From Fibrobacteraceae bacterium (lineage in GTDB: Bacteria; Fibrobacterota; Fibrobacteria; Fibrobacterales; Fibrobacteraceae): a stretch of DNA of 13,030 nt. The notes beneath the pieces are model-generated. The model was not told where the DNA came from. It saw only the letters and a program-made list of their open reading frames with translations, and did not search any database. Shown here piece by piece: positions 1 through 6,832 of this stretch. The first letter of the stretch is position 1. Each line of letters starts with the position of its first letter. The DNA lies in assembly GCA_021443045.1 (NCBI GenBank), contig JABUUT010000008.1:134055-147084 (forward strand), in the 5' to 3' direction. Made by a program: the position numbers and the translations under genes.

Positions 1-975
1 TGCCCCATCCGCGACCAGTTCAAGGACCAGTGCATTGCCATTGTAAAGGGCATGGGGGCTACGGAGGTGAATGTGACTTTCACGGCCCAGGGCCGCGTAG
101 GAGAAGAAAACTCGGCGGCCAAGACTCCACAGAATTCCCACATCGGTGAGGTGGCCCATGTGGTGGCTGTGGCCAGTGGCAAAGGCGGCGTGGGCAAGTC
201 CACAGTCACCGCAAACTTAGCCATGGCGCTAAGTTTGTCTGGGGCCCGGGTGGGCATTCTGGATGCAGATATTTACGGCCCCAGCATGGGCCTCATGTTT
301 GGCATCGACAAATCTCCCCAAGTCTTTGACGACAACACCATCGCCCCCGTAGAAGCCAAGGGCGGCATCAGCATTGTGAGCATGTGCATGTTTGCCGATT
401 CCGACAAGGCTACCATTTGGCGTGGCCCCATGGTGAGCCAGATGATCCAGCATTTTATTCATCATGTTCGCTGGGGCAAATTGGATTACCTCTTGGTGGA
501 TTTTCCTCCAGGAACAGGCGACATCCAGCTGACCCTCACCCAGAATTGCCCCATGGCAGGGGCCGTGGTGGTGACCACTCCCCAAGAAGTGGCCCTAGCC
601 GACTGCCGTAAGGGTATTGCCATGTTTGATAACGTAGGTGTTCCTGTCATTGGCATCGTGGAAAATATGAGTTACTTTATCTGTGATAATTGCAACAAGC
701 CCCACTACATTTTCCGCACTGGTGGCGGTGAAAAGATTGCCGAAAAATGGGGTGTTCCCCTTATGAGCAAGGTTCCACTGGAACCTGCCGTTGCCGATTG
801 TGGCGATGCTGGAACACCAGCGGTGCTCCGCCACCCCAATTCGGAGTCGGCAAAGGCCTTTATGCAGGCAGCCGACCAGATGGTGCGCACCTTGGCCGTG
901 TTTGAGTCCGAAGGCGACGGTGTGCTCAAGAATTACAACTACGAATTTGATGCTCTGCCAGTGGAGGATGTATGA
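1..975 (+). CDS. mrp: Mrp/ApbC family iron-sulfur cluster carrier ATPase (5' partial)
   Basis: P-loop ATPase of the Mrp/ApbC/Ind1 family, which binds and hands on Fe-S clusters in the cytoplasm. The frame is open from base 1, so the 5' end lies outside the window; the ATG at 52 is internal. The first ~27 visible residues (CPIRDQF...VNVTF) match the end of a MIP18/DUF59 domain, giving the common DUF59-Mrp layout. The deviant Walker A motif GKGGVGKS is at visible residues 60-67. It is followed by the switch region around DADIYGPS, then LLVDFPPGTGD, and an ENMSYFICDNC stretch whose CxxC cysteines are the family's cluster ligands. The next gene starts inside its stop codon (ATGA, 4-base overlap), so the two are probably translationally coupled. 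The family call is secure; which apoproteins it serves is not visible. Confidence 0.93.
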   Translation, partial: CPIRDQFKDQCIAIVKGMGATEVNVTFTAQGRVGEENSAAKTPQNSHIGEVAHVVAVASGKGGVGKSTVTANLAMALSLSGARVGILDADIYGPSMGLMFGIDKSPQVFDDNTIAPVEAKGGISIVSMCMFADSDKATIWRGPMVSQMIQHFIHHVRWGKLDYLLVDFPPGTGDIQLTLTQNCPMAGAVVVTTPQEVALADCRKGIAMFDNVGVPVIGIVENMSYFICDNCNKPHYIFRTGGGEKIAEKWGVPLMSKVPLEPAVADCGDAGTPAVLRHPNSESAKAFMQAADQMVRTLAVFESEGDGVLKNYNYEFDALPVEDV

Positions 976-1268
976 TCCAGCCAAAAAAAATTTTCCGCAC
1001 TGCGGGTGGAGAACTAGGCTTTGAATGGAACGACGGCTCCCGGGGGGCTTGTGAGGTTCGAAAACTTCGCCTGGCCTGCCCCTGTGCACTCTGTGTAGAT
1101 GAGCATACTGGTGAGAAACTTTTGAACTCTTCTTCCGTTCCAGAAGACATTAAATTGTTAAAAATTCAATCTGTGGGCCGTTATGCGGCAACACTTTCCT
1201 TTAGCGACGGCCATAGTTCGGGAATTTACCCCTATGATAAACTAATGGAATTGACGAAAAATCCATAA
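972..1268 (+). CDS. DUF971 (GBBH-like N-terminal domain) protein
   Basis: Small 98-residue protein made of a single DUF971 domain, the same fold as the N-terminal zinc-binding part of gamma-butyrobetaine hydroxylase. Visible family marks are WNDG (19-22), LRLACPCALCVDEHTG (32-47, with three cysteines in CPCALC that may bind metal) and FSDGHSSGIYPYDKL near the C terminus (77-91). The start overlaps the mrp stop by 4 bases. In plants the Fe-S carrier HCF101 carries DUF59, Mrp and DUF971 in one polypeptide, so here the same parts are encoded side by side. I infer that this protein works with the upstream Mrp in Fe-S delivery. Its own biochemical role is unknown. Confidence 0.88.
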   Translation: MIQPKKIFRTAGGELGFEWNDGSRGACEVRKLRLACPCALCVDEHTGEKLLNSSSVPEDIKLLKIQSVGRYAATLSFSDGHSSGIYPYDKLMELTKNP

Positions 1269-1289
1269 AAAATAATATTTAGGCGGTCT

Positions 1290-2138
1290 ATGAGTGATTT
1301 TAATGAAGCTCTTTATTTCCGTGACCTGAATAGGTACCCAACTCTGACTCCTCAAGAGGAGTCGGCCTTGCTTGGCATTGTAAAAAACGGTGATACGCCA
1401 GAAATTCGCAAATCCGCCTTGCAGCGTTTGATTCGTGGCAACCTCAGGTTTGTGGTTAGCGTAGCCCGCAAATATCAGGGGCGAGGTCTTTCTTTGTTGG
1501 ATCTTATCAATGAGGGTAACCTGGGTCTGTTTAAGGCGGCAAAACGCTTTGATATGGACAAGGATGTAAAGTTCATCTCGTACGCTGTGTGGTGGATCCG
1601 CCAGTCCATCCAGAAGGCCTTGTTTGAGCAAGTGGGTGCTGTTCGTATTCCACCTAACAAGCTGGCCTTGGTAAACCGCTTTAAAAGGGCCTTGATGCAG
1701 AATGGTGGTGACTACGAAAAAACCATTGCCATGGATGAATTTGCTCCTTTTGAACGGGACATCGTGGAGGTCATGGAAAAAATCGTGGATATTTCCCTGG
1801 ATGCTCCTATTGGTGATGATGCCGGGGCTGGCAGCGCCGATTCCGTAAGCACTCTCATGGATGTTCTAGGTTCCGATGGCAACCAAGACGAGGATATGGA
1901 AAAAGAGGAGCGGAAGCGTCTTATTCAAGAGACCTTGGCATCCCTTCCTCAGCGCGAAGAAGAAATTCTCCGCATGTTCTACGGACTGGATACCGTGGAA
2001 GACACCACTCTTAAAGACATTGGCGAAGACCTAAAACTCAGTCGCGAACGTGTTCGCCAAATTAAGAACAAAACTCTTCGCAAACTCCAAAAGAGTAAGG
2101 AACATAAAGAAAAACTCGCAGACTTTTTGGAGCTGTAG
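1290..2138 (+). CDS. RNA polymerase sigma-70 factor, RpoD/RpoS family (short, no region 1.1)
   Basis: A 282-residue sigma-70 family factor that gives RNA polymerase promoter specificity. Region 1.2 is at about 5-35. Regions 2.1-2.4 (about 45-115) contain NLRFVVSVARKYQGRG, DLINEGNLGLFKAAKRFD and the -10 recognition stretch YAVWWIRQSIQKAL. Region 3 runs to about 170, an acidic linker (GDDAGAG...DEDMEKEE) follows, and region 4.2 (about 240-267) has an HTH with LSRERVRQIKNKTLRKLQ. There is no acidic region 1.1, as in the ~290-residue primary sigma factors of Bacteroidota. It could be the primary sigma or a group 2 paralogue; the sequence alone does not decide, so no symbol is given. AGGCGG at 1281-1286 sits only 3 bases before the ATG, a close spacing for a ribosome binding site. 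The gene lies 21 bases after the DUF971 gene and abuts the next gene. Confidence 0.92.
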   Translation: MSDFNEALYFRDLNRYPTLTPQEESALLGIVKNGDTPEIRKSALQRLIRGNLRFVVSVARKYQGRGLSLLDLINEGNLGLFKAAKRFDMDKDVKFISYAVWWIRQSIQKALFEQVGAVRIPPNKLALVNRFKRALMQNGGDYEKTIAMDEFAPFERDIVEVMEKIVDISLDAPIGDDAGAGSADSVSTLMDVLGSDGNQDEDMEKEERKRLIQETLASLPQREEEILRMFYGLDTVEDTTLKDIGEDLKLSRERVRQIKNKTLRKLQKSKEHKEKLADFLEL

Positions 2139-3854
2139 ATGTCTATTCCAACGACATTTGCGCGCAAGGCAGCATACGTTTTTCTAATCCTTTGTTTTGC
2201 TGGATTGGTGGCCATTGGGGGCTACCGTGTTTACAACATCTATGGCCCTTCCAATGTTTCGGTTGGTAGCGTTCCCTACGGCCTTGCTGCCGGTTCCAAA
2301 ATTTCAAGGGGAGACACTCCCGATGTATTCAAGGATTTGTCCAAGCAGCCTGTTCAAGTTCAAGCTGAATTGCGGCGGTCTGTGGAGTTAATGAGAAATC
2401 GTAATTACAAGGCGGCTCACGAAATTTTGCAGTCTGTGGTTATTGTTTTTCCAAGCCTGCTCCCTGCCTTGTGGTGTGATGTAAACGCCTTGTTTGAAAT
2501 AGACAGCTTGTCGGCTGCCGATTCAGAACTGCTGGATAAAATGGTAAGCCGCCTTCAGACTGTGCACCCCAGTACAGGGTTGTCTTCTTATTTAGATAGT
2601 CGCAAGGCTTATCGTATGGGAAACGAAAATGCCTCTTTTGAATTGGCACGCCTGGCCGTTTCCAAGGCTCCAGCCCTCTATGAAGCACGGCTTTGGCTTG
2701 CAACCTTATTTTACAAAAATGGCCGTTTTGACCAAGCCGCCGAAAATGCACAGATGCTAATTAGTTTGTCTGTAGGAGAGGATGTTAGGGCCTATGAACT
2801 CTTGGCTAAAGCCTATCATGGTCAAGGGAAATTGGATAGTTGTGAGGCTTTGTTGGACTTTGCTTTAACTCAGTATCCTATTGATGGAGAACTTCAACTT
2901 CTAAAAGGCTTCTTAAGCGAATACAGGGGCCATTTTGATGTGGCCGAAAAAATTTATAATCGCATTCTTGCTTTAAGTCCAGATTTTGTAAAGGCTACCG
3001 AAGCCCTTTCGACTCTGGGTGAAAAGGTGGCTCCTGGTGCAGGTTCTTTGGCCACATTAAGCCCCCAGGATCGTGCCCAGGTTGCGGTAGACATTTTAGA
3101 ACCAATGGTGGCCCGCTACCCCGAAAACCTTCCATTGCGCGAAGCCTTGGGTTTGGCCTACCTAAAGGGCCGCATCTTTGACCAAGCAAAAGCGCAGTTT
3201 ATGGAAATAGCCGCCCAAGACCCGGATTACCCCGATATTGCCCAAAGAATAAAAGAGGCTAGTGCTGTTCATATAGTTCCTGTTCAGAACAATGCGGGCT
3301 TGGCAAGCGACCTCAATAGGGCGGTTGACAGTTTGCGAGGCAAACTGGGGCCATCTACCAAGCACGATTTTACCACCATGCTTGGCCACTATTTGGTGCG
3401 TTATGGCGCAAGCCCCAAGGAGTTTTTCAAACATTACTCCATCACCAATTTTAGACCTGTTAAAACCAATGTGTGGCAAGAAAGTTTCTACGACCCTCCC
3501 TACATGCACAAGTACACCGTTGTATTTGATTCTCTAAACCGATTTAACGAGGTGCATGTGTCCGTCTTTGATTCTTCGGCCAACTCCAACCACTTGGGCA
3601 TGGCTCCCGAAGTGTTCACCCGCCTTCTTAAGCAGAATTCTCGCATCTCCGGCATTGGAAACAGCACTGGGGAAACCGATTGTGATGATGGGGTGGTAAT
3701 AGACGCTGCCGTTTGGGAAACCCAGGATAACTTTGAAATTTTAGCCCGCTTTATAGGCAAGCCACAAGAAGTTCGAATGGTGCGGTTTGATAAAAAGGCC
3801 CTTCCACCGGGTTTAAAGCTCTGTGATTACATTCCTTACCTCAACCAGTATTAA
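2139..3854 (+). CDS. Membrane-anchored TPR protein with unrecognised C-terminal domain
   Basis: 571 residues. The ATG follows the sigma factor stop codon with no gap, suggesting translational coupling. An N-terminal hydrophobic segment (about 11-29, after a short positively charged start) looks like a signal anchor with no clear cleavage site, so the bulk is probably periplasmic. Residues ~75-370 are helical and carry degenerate tetratricopeptide repeats: clear units lie around 181-214 (ARLWLATLFYKNGRFDQAAE), 217-247, 251-284 (GFLSEYRGHFDVAEKIYNRI) and 331-364 (LREALGLAYLKGRIFDQAKA). TPRs usually scaffold protein complexes. The last ~190 residues are a separate, probably mixed alpha/beta domain that I do not recognise, with SFYDPPYMHKYTVVFDSLNRF in its middle. 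Partner and function are not visible; the operon context suggests an envelope role. Confidence 0.8.
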   Translation: MSIPTTFARKAAYVFLILCFAGLVAIGGYRVYNIYGPSNVSVGSVPYGLAAGSKISRGDTPDVFKDLSKQPVQVQAELRRSVELMRNRNYKAAHEILQSVVIVFPSLLPALWCDVNALFEIDSLSAADSELLDKMVSRLQTVHPSTGLSSYLDSRKAYRMGNENASFELARLAVSKAPALYEARLWLATLFYKNGRFDQAAENAQMLISLSVGEDVRAYELLAKAYHGQGKLDSCEALLDFALTQYPIDGELQLLKGFLSEYRGHFDVAEKIYNRILALSPDFVKATEALSTLGEKVAPGAGSLATLSPQDRAQVAVDILEPMVARYPENLPLREALGLAYLKGRIFDQAKAQFMEIAAQDPDYPDIAQRIKEASAVHIVPVQNNAGLASDLNRAVDSLRGKLGPSTKHDFTTMLGHYLVRYGASPKEFFKHYSITNFRPVKTNVWQESFYDPPYMHKYTVVFDSLNRFNEVHVSVFDSSANSNHLGMAPEVFTRLLKQNSRISGIGNSTGETDCDDGVVIDAAVWETQDNFEILARFIGKPQEVRMVRFDKKALPPGLKLCDYIPYLNQY

Positions 3855-3875
3855 TGAATTTTGTAGTTTAAGAGT

Positions 3876-5792
3876 ATGCGCAGATTAGTTCAAATAGCAT
3901 GTTTGGTTATGGTAGCCCTTTTTTGGGAGGGCTGTACTTGCTGTGCCTATTTGAACCACATGTTCAATGCGGAGCGCCTTTATGAACAGGCTGGCGAAAT
4001 GCGGGAGGCTCGGTTAGATAGTGTTCCCGAAGAATCCATGTCTAGCCCCAGTTTGGAGGAACGCCAAAAGTACGACAAGGTTATTGAAAAAAGTTCCCAT
4101 GTGTTGGAACGCTTTCCAAAGAACAAAAAGCGCACTGCCGAAGCGGTGTTCTTAATAGGTGAGTCCTATAGGCACAAAGGTGAATATTCCAAGGCCATTA
4201 CCAAGTACGATGAATTTGAACGCTATTTTGCGGACCACGATTCAATGCGTACCGTGGAGTACCAACGGGCTTATTGCCTCTACCGCAACAACGAGTACAA
4301 TATTGCACGCTTTGCCCTAGAACCTGTGGTGGCCTCTAAAGATCATCCTTACTATTTTCAGGGGCTAAATCTTCTGTCGTTGCTGGATGAGAATTCGGAG
4401 GCTCCAGAACAGGCCATTGCGGCTTTGGAGGCGGTTCTTGCCGACACCAGTGGAACGCCTTATATGCGGGCGAAGGCCCATTTCCGTTTGGCTGGCCTAT
4501 ACTTTAAAAAAGAAGTTTGGGACAAAGCCCGCCTTCATTACACAGCCAAGGAAATTGAACTTTTAAACCTTCGCGAACAGCAGGTGGCTGCAGAACAGGC
4601 TGCCGAATGCTTGGTAAGTTTGGAACAGTATCTTAAGGCTGCTGATGAATATAAGGCTTTAATAAAAAACCAGGAGTACAAGAGCAAGCATGGCTTTTAC
4701 CTGGTGCGCACCGGTGAAATTATCTTAATGGCAGGCCGCTATCCAGATGCCCGCATTATTTTGAATAAAGTAAATAATGATTACCCCAAAACAGAATATG
4801 CTGCCCGAAGCTACTTTAACTTAGGCGATTACGAGCAGAATAAAACTTTGCAGTATGACCAAGCTATTTCATACTACGACAGCAGTTTTATTTCTTATAC
4901 CATTTCTGAATGGGGCCTAAAAAGCCGTGAGCGTCGTGATGCTTTAAAACGTCTTTTGATTCTTCGTAGCCAAAACGATGCTGATTTAAGAAAACAGTCT
5001 ATACCCAATGCCAACAATTTCTTTAAAAATGAATTTCAAATTGCAGAACTTTTCTTGTTTAAACTTTCTGAGGTAGACAGTGCTGTGAACCGCCTGACGG
5101 ATGTAATTGAAAACTCTGAAGATACAGCAAAGGTAATGAGAGCCACCTATGCCCGCGCTTTTATTTTTGACGAATACAAGAATGACCCCGATAAGGCCGA
5201 AGAACTTTATAAGGAAATTATTGAAAAGTTCCCCAACACGGAATACGCCAAGCAGGCTCAGGCCAATTTGGGTATGCGTGTAACTATGCAAACCGACGAG
5301 GATAAGGCTAAGGAACGTTATTTGCAAGCAGAAAGCCTTTGGACCATCGCTTCCGAAATGCCTTTGTCAAAGATGGAAGCTGTAGACTCCGCCTATGCAG
5401 CCTCTTTTGTTCTGTTTGATAGTCTCTATCGTGATTACCCTCAAACTCAGGCCGGGGTTCAGGCTTTGTACATGAAAGCCGTTTACTACCAGATGAATCC
5501 AGAACGGCAGGATAGTGCTGGTGTTGCCTATCGACTTCTTCGGGATAATCATGGAAGTACCCCGTGGGGTAAAGAAGCGGCAAAATTATTGAATGCCCGA
5601 CTTACCACAACAGATGCCGATATGAAACGACTCCAAAACAGAACAAGGCAAAGCATTGAACATATTGAAAAACAGTCGGCCAAGTATTACGAATCCTTGA
5701 ATAAAAAGCCGGAAGAAAAGAAAGAAGAAGTTAAAACTCAAGAAGATGAAGTTCTGGAAAACACCTACAACAGCATGTATGACTTTGAATAA
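3876..5792 (+). CDS. Large TPR lipoprotein, outer-membrane type
   Basis: 638 residues beginning with a basic MRR and a hydrophobic stretch ending at Cys20 (FWEGC), a probable but non-canonical lipobox because -2 is Glu and -3 is Trp. The mature start (CTCC...YLNHMFNAERLYEQAGEMRE) resembles, from memory, the beginning of TPR lipoproteins in the Chlorobi/Fibrobacterota group, where an N..NA..Y..A pattern follows the cysteine. Tetratricopeptide repeats of the BamD/YbgF type run through most of the protein, for example AVFLIGESYRHKGEYSKAI (about 91-109), ARSYFNLGDYEQ, AEELYKEIIEKFPNTEYAKQA and GVQALYMKAVYYQ. The last ~50 residues are a charged Lys/Glu-rich tail. It starts 21 bases after the previous TPR gene and its end overlaps rlpA by 14 bases. 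A role in outer-membrane assembly or an envelope complex is inferred, not shown. Confidence 0.8.
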   Translation: MRRLVQIACLVMVALFWEGCTCCAYLNHMFNAERLYEQAGEMREARLDSVPEESMSSPSLEERQKYDKVIEKSSHVLERFPKNKKRTAEAVFLIGESYRHKGEYSKAITKYDEFERYFADHDSMRTVEYQRAYCLYRNNEYNIARFALEPVVASKDHPYYFQGLNLLSLLDENSEAPEQAIAALEAVLADTSGTPYMRAKAHFRLAGLYFKKEVWDKARLHYTAKEIELLNLREQQVAAEQAAECLVSLEQYLKAADEYKALIKNQEYKSKHGFYLVRTGEIILMAGRYPDARIILNKVNNDYPKTEYAARSYFNLGDYEQNKTLQYDQAISYYDSSFISYTISEWGLKSRERRDALKRLLILRSQNDADLRKQSIPNANNFFKNEFQIAELFLFKLSEVDSAVNRLTDVIENSEDTAKVMRATYARAFIFDEYKNDPDKAEELYKEIIEKFPNTEYAKQAQANLGMRVTMQTDEDKAKERYLQAESLWTIASEMPLSKMEAVDSAYAASFVLFDSLYRDYPQTQAGVQALYMKAVYYQMNPERQDSAGVAYRLLRDNHGSTPWGKEAAKLLNARLTTTDADMKRLQNRTRQSIEHIEKQSAKYYESLNKKPEEKKEEVKTQEDEVLENTYNSMYDFE

Positions 5793-6216
5793 GTTTGCAT
5801 TTGTATTGGCCCTGCTTTCTTTGTTTGTTGGCTGTGCTGGCAAAGACAGTATTTCTTCGCGCAAGGGGTATGTTCGTTTTCCCGAAAAGCATTATGTTTC
5901 CAAAGGGAAAAAAGCCAAAATAGGTACAAAAATTCATGGTGTTGCCAGTTACTACGGCCCAGGTTTTGACGGGAAAAAAACGGCCAGCGGCGAAATTTTT
6001 GACCAGGATGACTACACCTGCGCCCATAAATCGCTCCCCTTTGGTACAAAGCTGAAGGTGGTTCGTGACGATAATGGTGAAAGTGTGGTTGTGCGTGTTA
6101 ATGACCGGGGCCCCTATGTGGGAAACAGAATTTTAGACTTAAGTGTGGCAGCTGGGAAGAAAATTGGCTTAGATAAGTCGGGGCACGCCACTGTAACTGC
6201 CACTGTGGTGGAATAA
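5779..6216 (+). CDS. rlpA: RlpA-like septal ring lytic transglycosylase lipoprotein
   Basis: Double-psi beta-barrel lipoprotein of the RlpA family, which in Pseudomonas cleaves peptidoglycan strands lacking stem peptides at the septum. I chose the ATG at 5779 (145 residues) because it directly begins a lipoprotein signal, MTLNKFAFVLALLSLFVGC, with the acylated cysteine at 19; an in-frame ATG at 5746 would put 11 polar residues before it and lies deep in the upstream gene. The domain signature is intact: GVASYYGPGFDGKKTASGE, AHKSLPFGTKL, VRVNDRGPYVGNRILDLS. Glu72, His83 and Asp109 have exactly the spacing of E120, H131 and D157, the residues I recall as needed for activity in P. aeruginosa RlpA. 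There is no C-terminal SPOR domain, so septal targeting must come another way. It overlaps the upstream lipoprotein gene by 14 bases and ends the operon. Confidence 0.9.
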   Translation: MTLNKFAFVLALLSLFVGCAGKDSISSRKGYVRFPEKHYVSKGKKAKIGTKIHGVASYYGPGFDGKKTASGEIFDQDDYTCAHKSLPFGTKLKVVRDDNGESVVVRVNDRGPYVGNRILDLSVAAGKKIGLDKSGHATVTATVVE

Positions 6217-6223
6217 AACACTC

Positions 6224-6283
6224 AAAAAAATTTTTTTATGAAAAATCTAGCTGACATTTTCTGTCAGTTGGATTTTATATATT
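6224..6283 (+). promoter_or_regulatory. Candidate promoter region ahead of the 77-residue gene, with small stem-loop
   Basis: The gap after rlpA opens with an A7T7 tract (6224-6237). Next comes CTGACA (6251-6256), a fair -35 match. After 17 bases lies an AT-only stretch TTTATATATTT (6274-6284) that could hold the -10. CTGACA also pairs with TGTCAG (6262-6267) across a 5-base loop, so the same bases could form a weak hairpin at the end of the rlpA transcript; no U-run follows it, so a classical terminator is unlikely. This is pattern matching only. Confidence 0.3.
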
Positions 6284-6342
6284 TAGTGAACAGAAAGGCA
6301 CTGCTTATTTGTGTGTAGCTTTGCCTAAAAAAGGAATAAAAT

Positions 6343-6576
6343 ATGTATGCAAAAACAAAAAAGAAAATCACTGAAGATATAGTTAAAGCGGTGATTCATG
6401 AACCTGAGGTAAAATCTTGGGATTCTGGCTTTAGTTTTTTTAAGCGTCGCATTGACCAGCAGTTGCAATTGAATGGTTTTGACGAAAACACCGTAGATGA
6501 TGATGATTTGCTTCCATTCTACCGCAATGGTGAAAGTGAAACCTATGTGTTGGCTGCGTTAGGGTGTTATATGTAG
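6343..6576 (+). CDS. Small hypothetical protein, 77 residues
   Basis: I do not recognise this protein. It is soluble-looking, with a very basic start (KTKKK), a central WDSGFSFFKRRIDQQ segment that could be an amphipathic helix, an acidic run VDDDD near residue 50, and a mildly hydrophobic end. It has no signal peptide or membrane segment. The reading is supported by a good Shine-Dalgarno sequence (AAGGAA, 6331-6336, six bases before the ATG), promoter-like sequence upstream and codon use like its neighbours. It stands alone between the rlpA operon and a convergent repeat cluster. It could be a lineage-specific gene; no function is proposed. Confidence 0.6.
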   Translation: MYAKTKKKITEDIVKAVIHEPEVKSWDSGFSFFKRRIDQQLQLNGFDENTVDDDDLLPFYRNGESETYVLAALGCYM

Positions 6577-6583
6577 TGATTGA

Positions 6584-6597
6584 TTGTTAATGATTAA
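6584..6597. repeat. 14-base AT-rich direct repeat, copy 1
   Basis: TTGTTAATGATTAA, just after the stop codon of the 77-residue gene. A copy with one base changed lies at 6711-6724, between hairpin repeats 2 and 3. These may be part of a longer composite repeat unit; the match is short and could be chance in AT-rich DNA. Confidence 0.4.
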
Positions 6598-6602
6598 GTA
6601 TG

Positions 6603-6636
6603 TGTCATTCTGAAGGGCCATGCCCTGAAGAATCCA
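6603..6636. repeat. REP-like hairpin repeat, copy 1
   Basis: Imperfect palindrome with an outer stem ATTCT (6607-6611) / AGAAT (6629-6633), a GA/GA mismatch, an inner stem AGGGC (6614-6618) / GCCCT (6622-6626) and a CAT loop. It is flanked by TGTC on the left and CCA on the right. It is nearly identical to copy 3. Confidence 0.85.
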
Positions 6637-6659
6637 TAGAAAGGTTGACAGCCCAAATG

Positions 6660-6694
6660 TGTCATCCTGAACGGCATCCGCCGTGAAGGATCCA
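6660..6694. repeat. REP-like hairpin repeat, copy 2 (covarying stems)
   Basis: Same architecture as copies 1 and 3 but with changes on both sides of each stem: outer ATCCT (6664-6668) / AGGAT (6687-6691), inner ACGGC (6671-6675) / GCCGT (6680-6684), loop ATCC. The GA/GA step between the stems is unchanged. TGTC and CCA flanks are kept. The paired changes argue that the folded form is what is conserved. Confidence 0.85.
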
Positions 6695-6710
6695 GGGAAT
6701 TAATGGTTAG

Positions 6711-6724
6711 TTGTTAATGACTAA
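6711..6724. repeat. 14-base AT-rich direct repeat, copy 2
   Basis: TTGTTAATGACTAA, matching 6584-6597 at 13 of 14 positions. It lies between the second and third hairpin repeats. Confidence 0.4.
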
Positions 6725-6736
6725 TGCTCAACGCCC

Positions 6737-6770
6737 TGCCATTCTGAAGGGCCACGCCCTGAAGAATCCA
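6737..6770. repeat. REP-like hairpin repeat, copy 3
   Basis: Outer stem ATTCT (6741-6745) / AGAAT (6763-6767), GA/GA mismatch, inner stem AGGGC (6748-6752) / GCCCT (6756-6760), CAC loop. It differs from copy 1 by a loop base and by TGCC instead of TGTC on the left. Downstream it shares the tail TCCAnnGAA with the other copies. Confidence 0.85.
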
Positions 6771-6832
6771 GAGAATGTCCATATAAATATGCAAATACTG
6801 ATAACTGATTACCGGTTACTAACGACCAACCA

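Larger units (their letters stand above)
6577..6832. other. 256-base convergent intergenic region with repeat cluster
   Basis: Lies between the 3' ends of the 77-residue gene and prmC. It holds no plausible gene on either strand. It contains three copies of a hairpin repeat (6603-6636, 6660-6694, 6737-6770) and two copies of a 14-base AT-rich direct repeat (6584-6597 and 6711-6724). The remaining ~60 bases next to prmC are AT-rich with nothing I can name. Hairpins between convergent genes could act as bidirectional terminators or protect the 3' ends of both transcripts; that is inference. Confidence 0.8.

Noticed and set aside
212..237. 9-8-9 inverted repeat CAAACTTAG/CTAAGTTTG inside mrp
   Set aside because: It lies just after the Walker A codons in conserved coding sequence, and nine-base arms at some small spacing are expected about once in a window this long.
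229..585. Open frame on the minus strand opposite mrp, and similar opposite-strand frames across the window
   Set aside because: These lie opposite strongly conserved genes, have no ribosome binding sites and no family resemblance; they are shadow frames.
52..975. Treating the ATG at 52 as the start of mrp
   Set aside because: The frame is open back to base 1 and its first residues match the end of a DUF59 domain, so this ATG is internal.
6224..6237. A7T7 tract as a Rho-independent terminator for rlpA
   Set aside because: It is a pure A/T palindrome with no GC stem or loop, so it would not terminate in the classical way; more likely part of an AT-rich promoter region.
6603..6770. CRISPR array
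   Set aside because: Only three repeats, unequal spacing, internal palindromes filling the whole unit, and no cas genes nearby.
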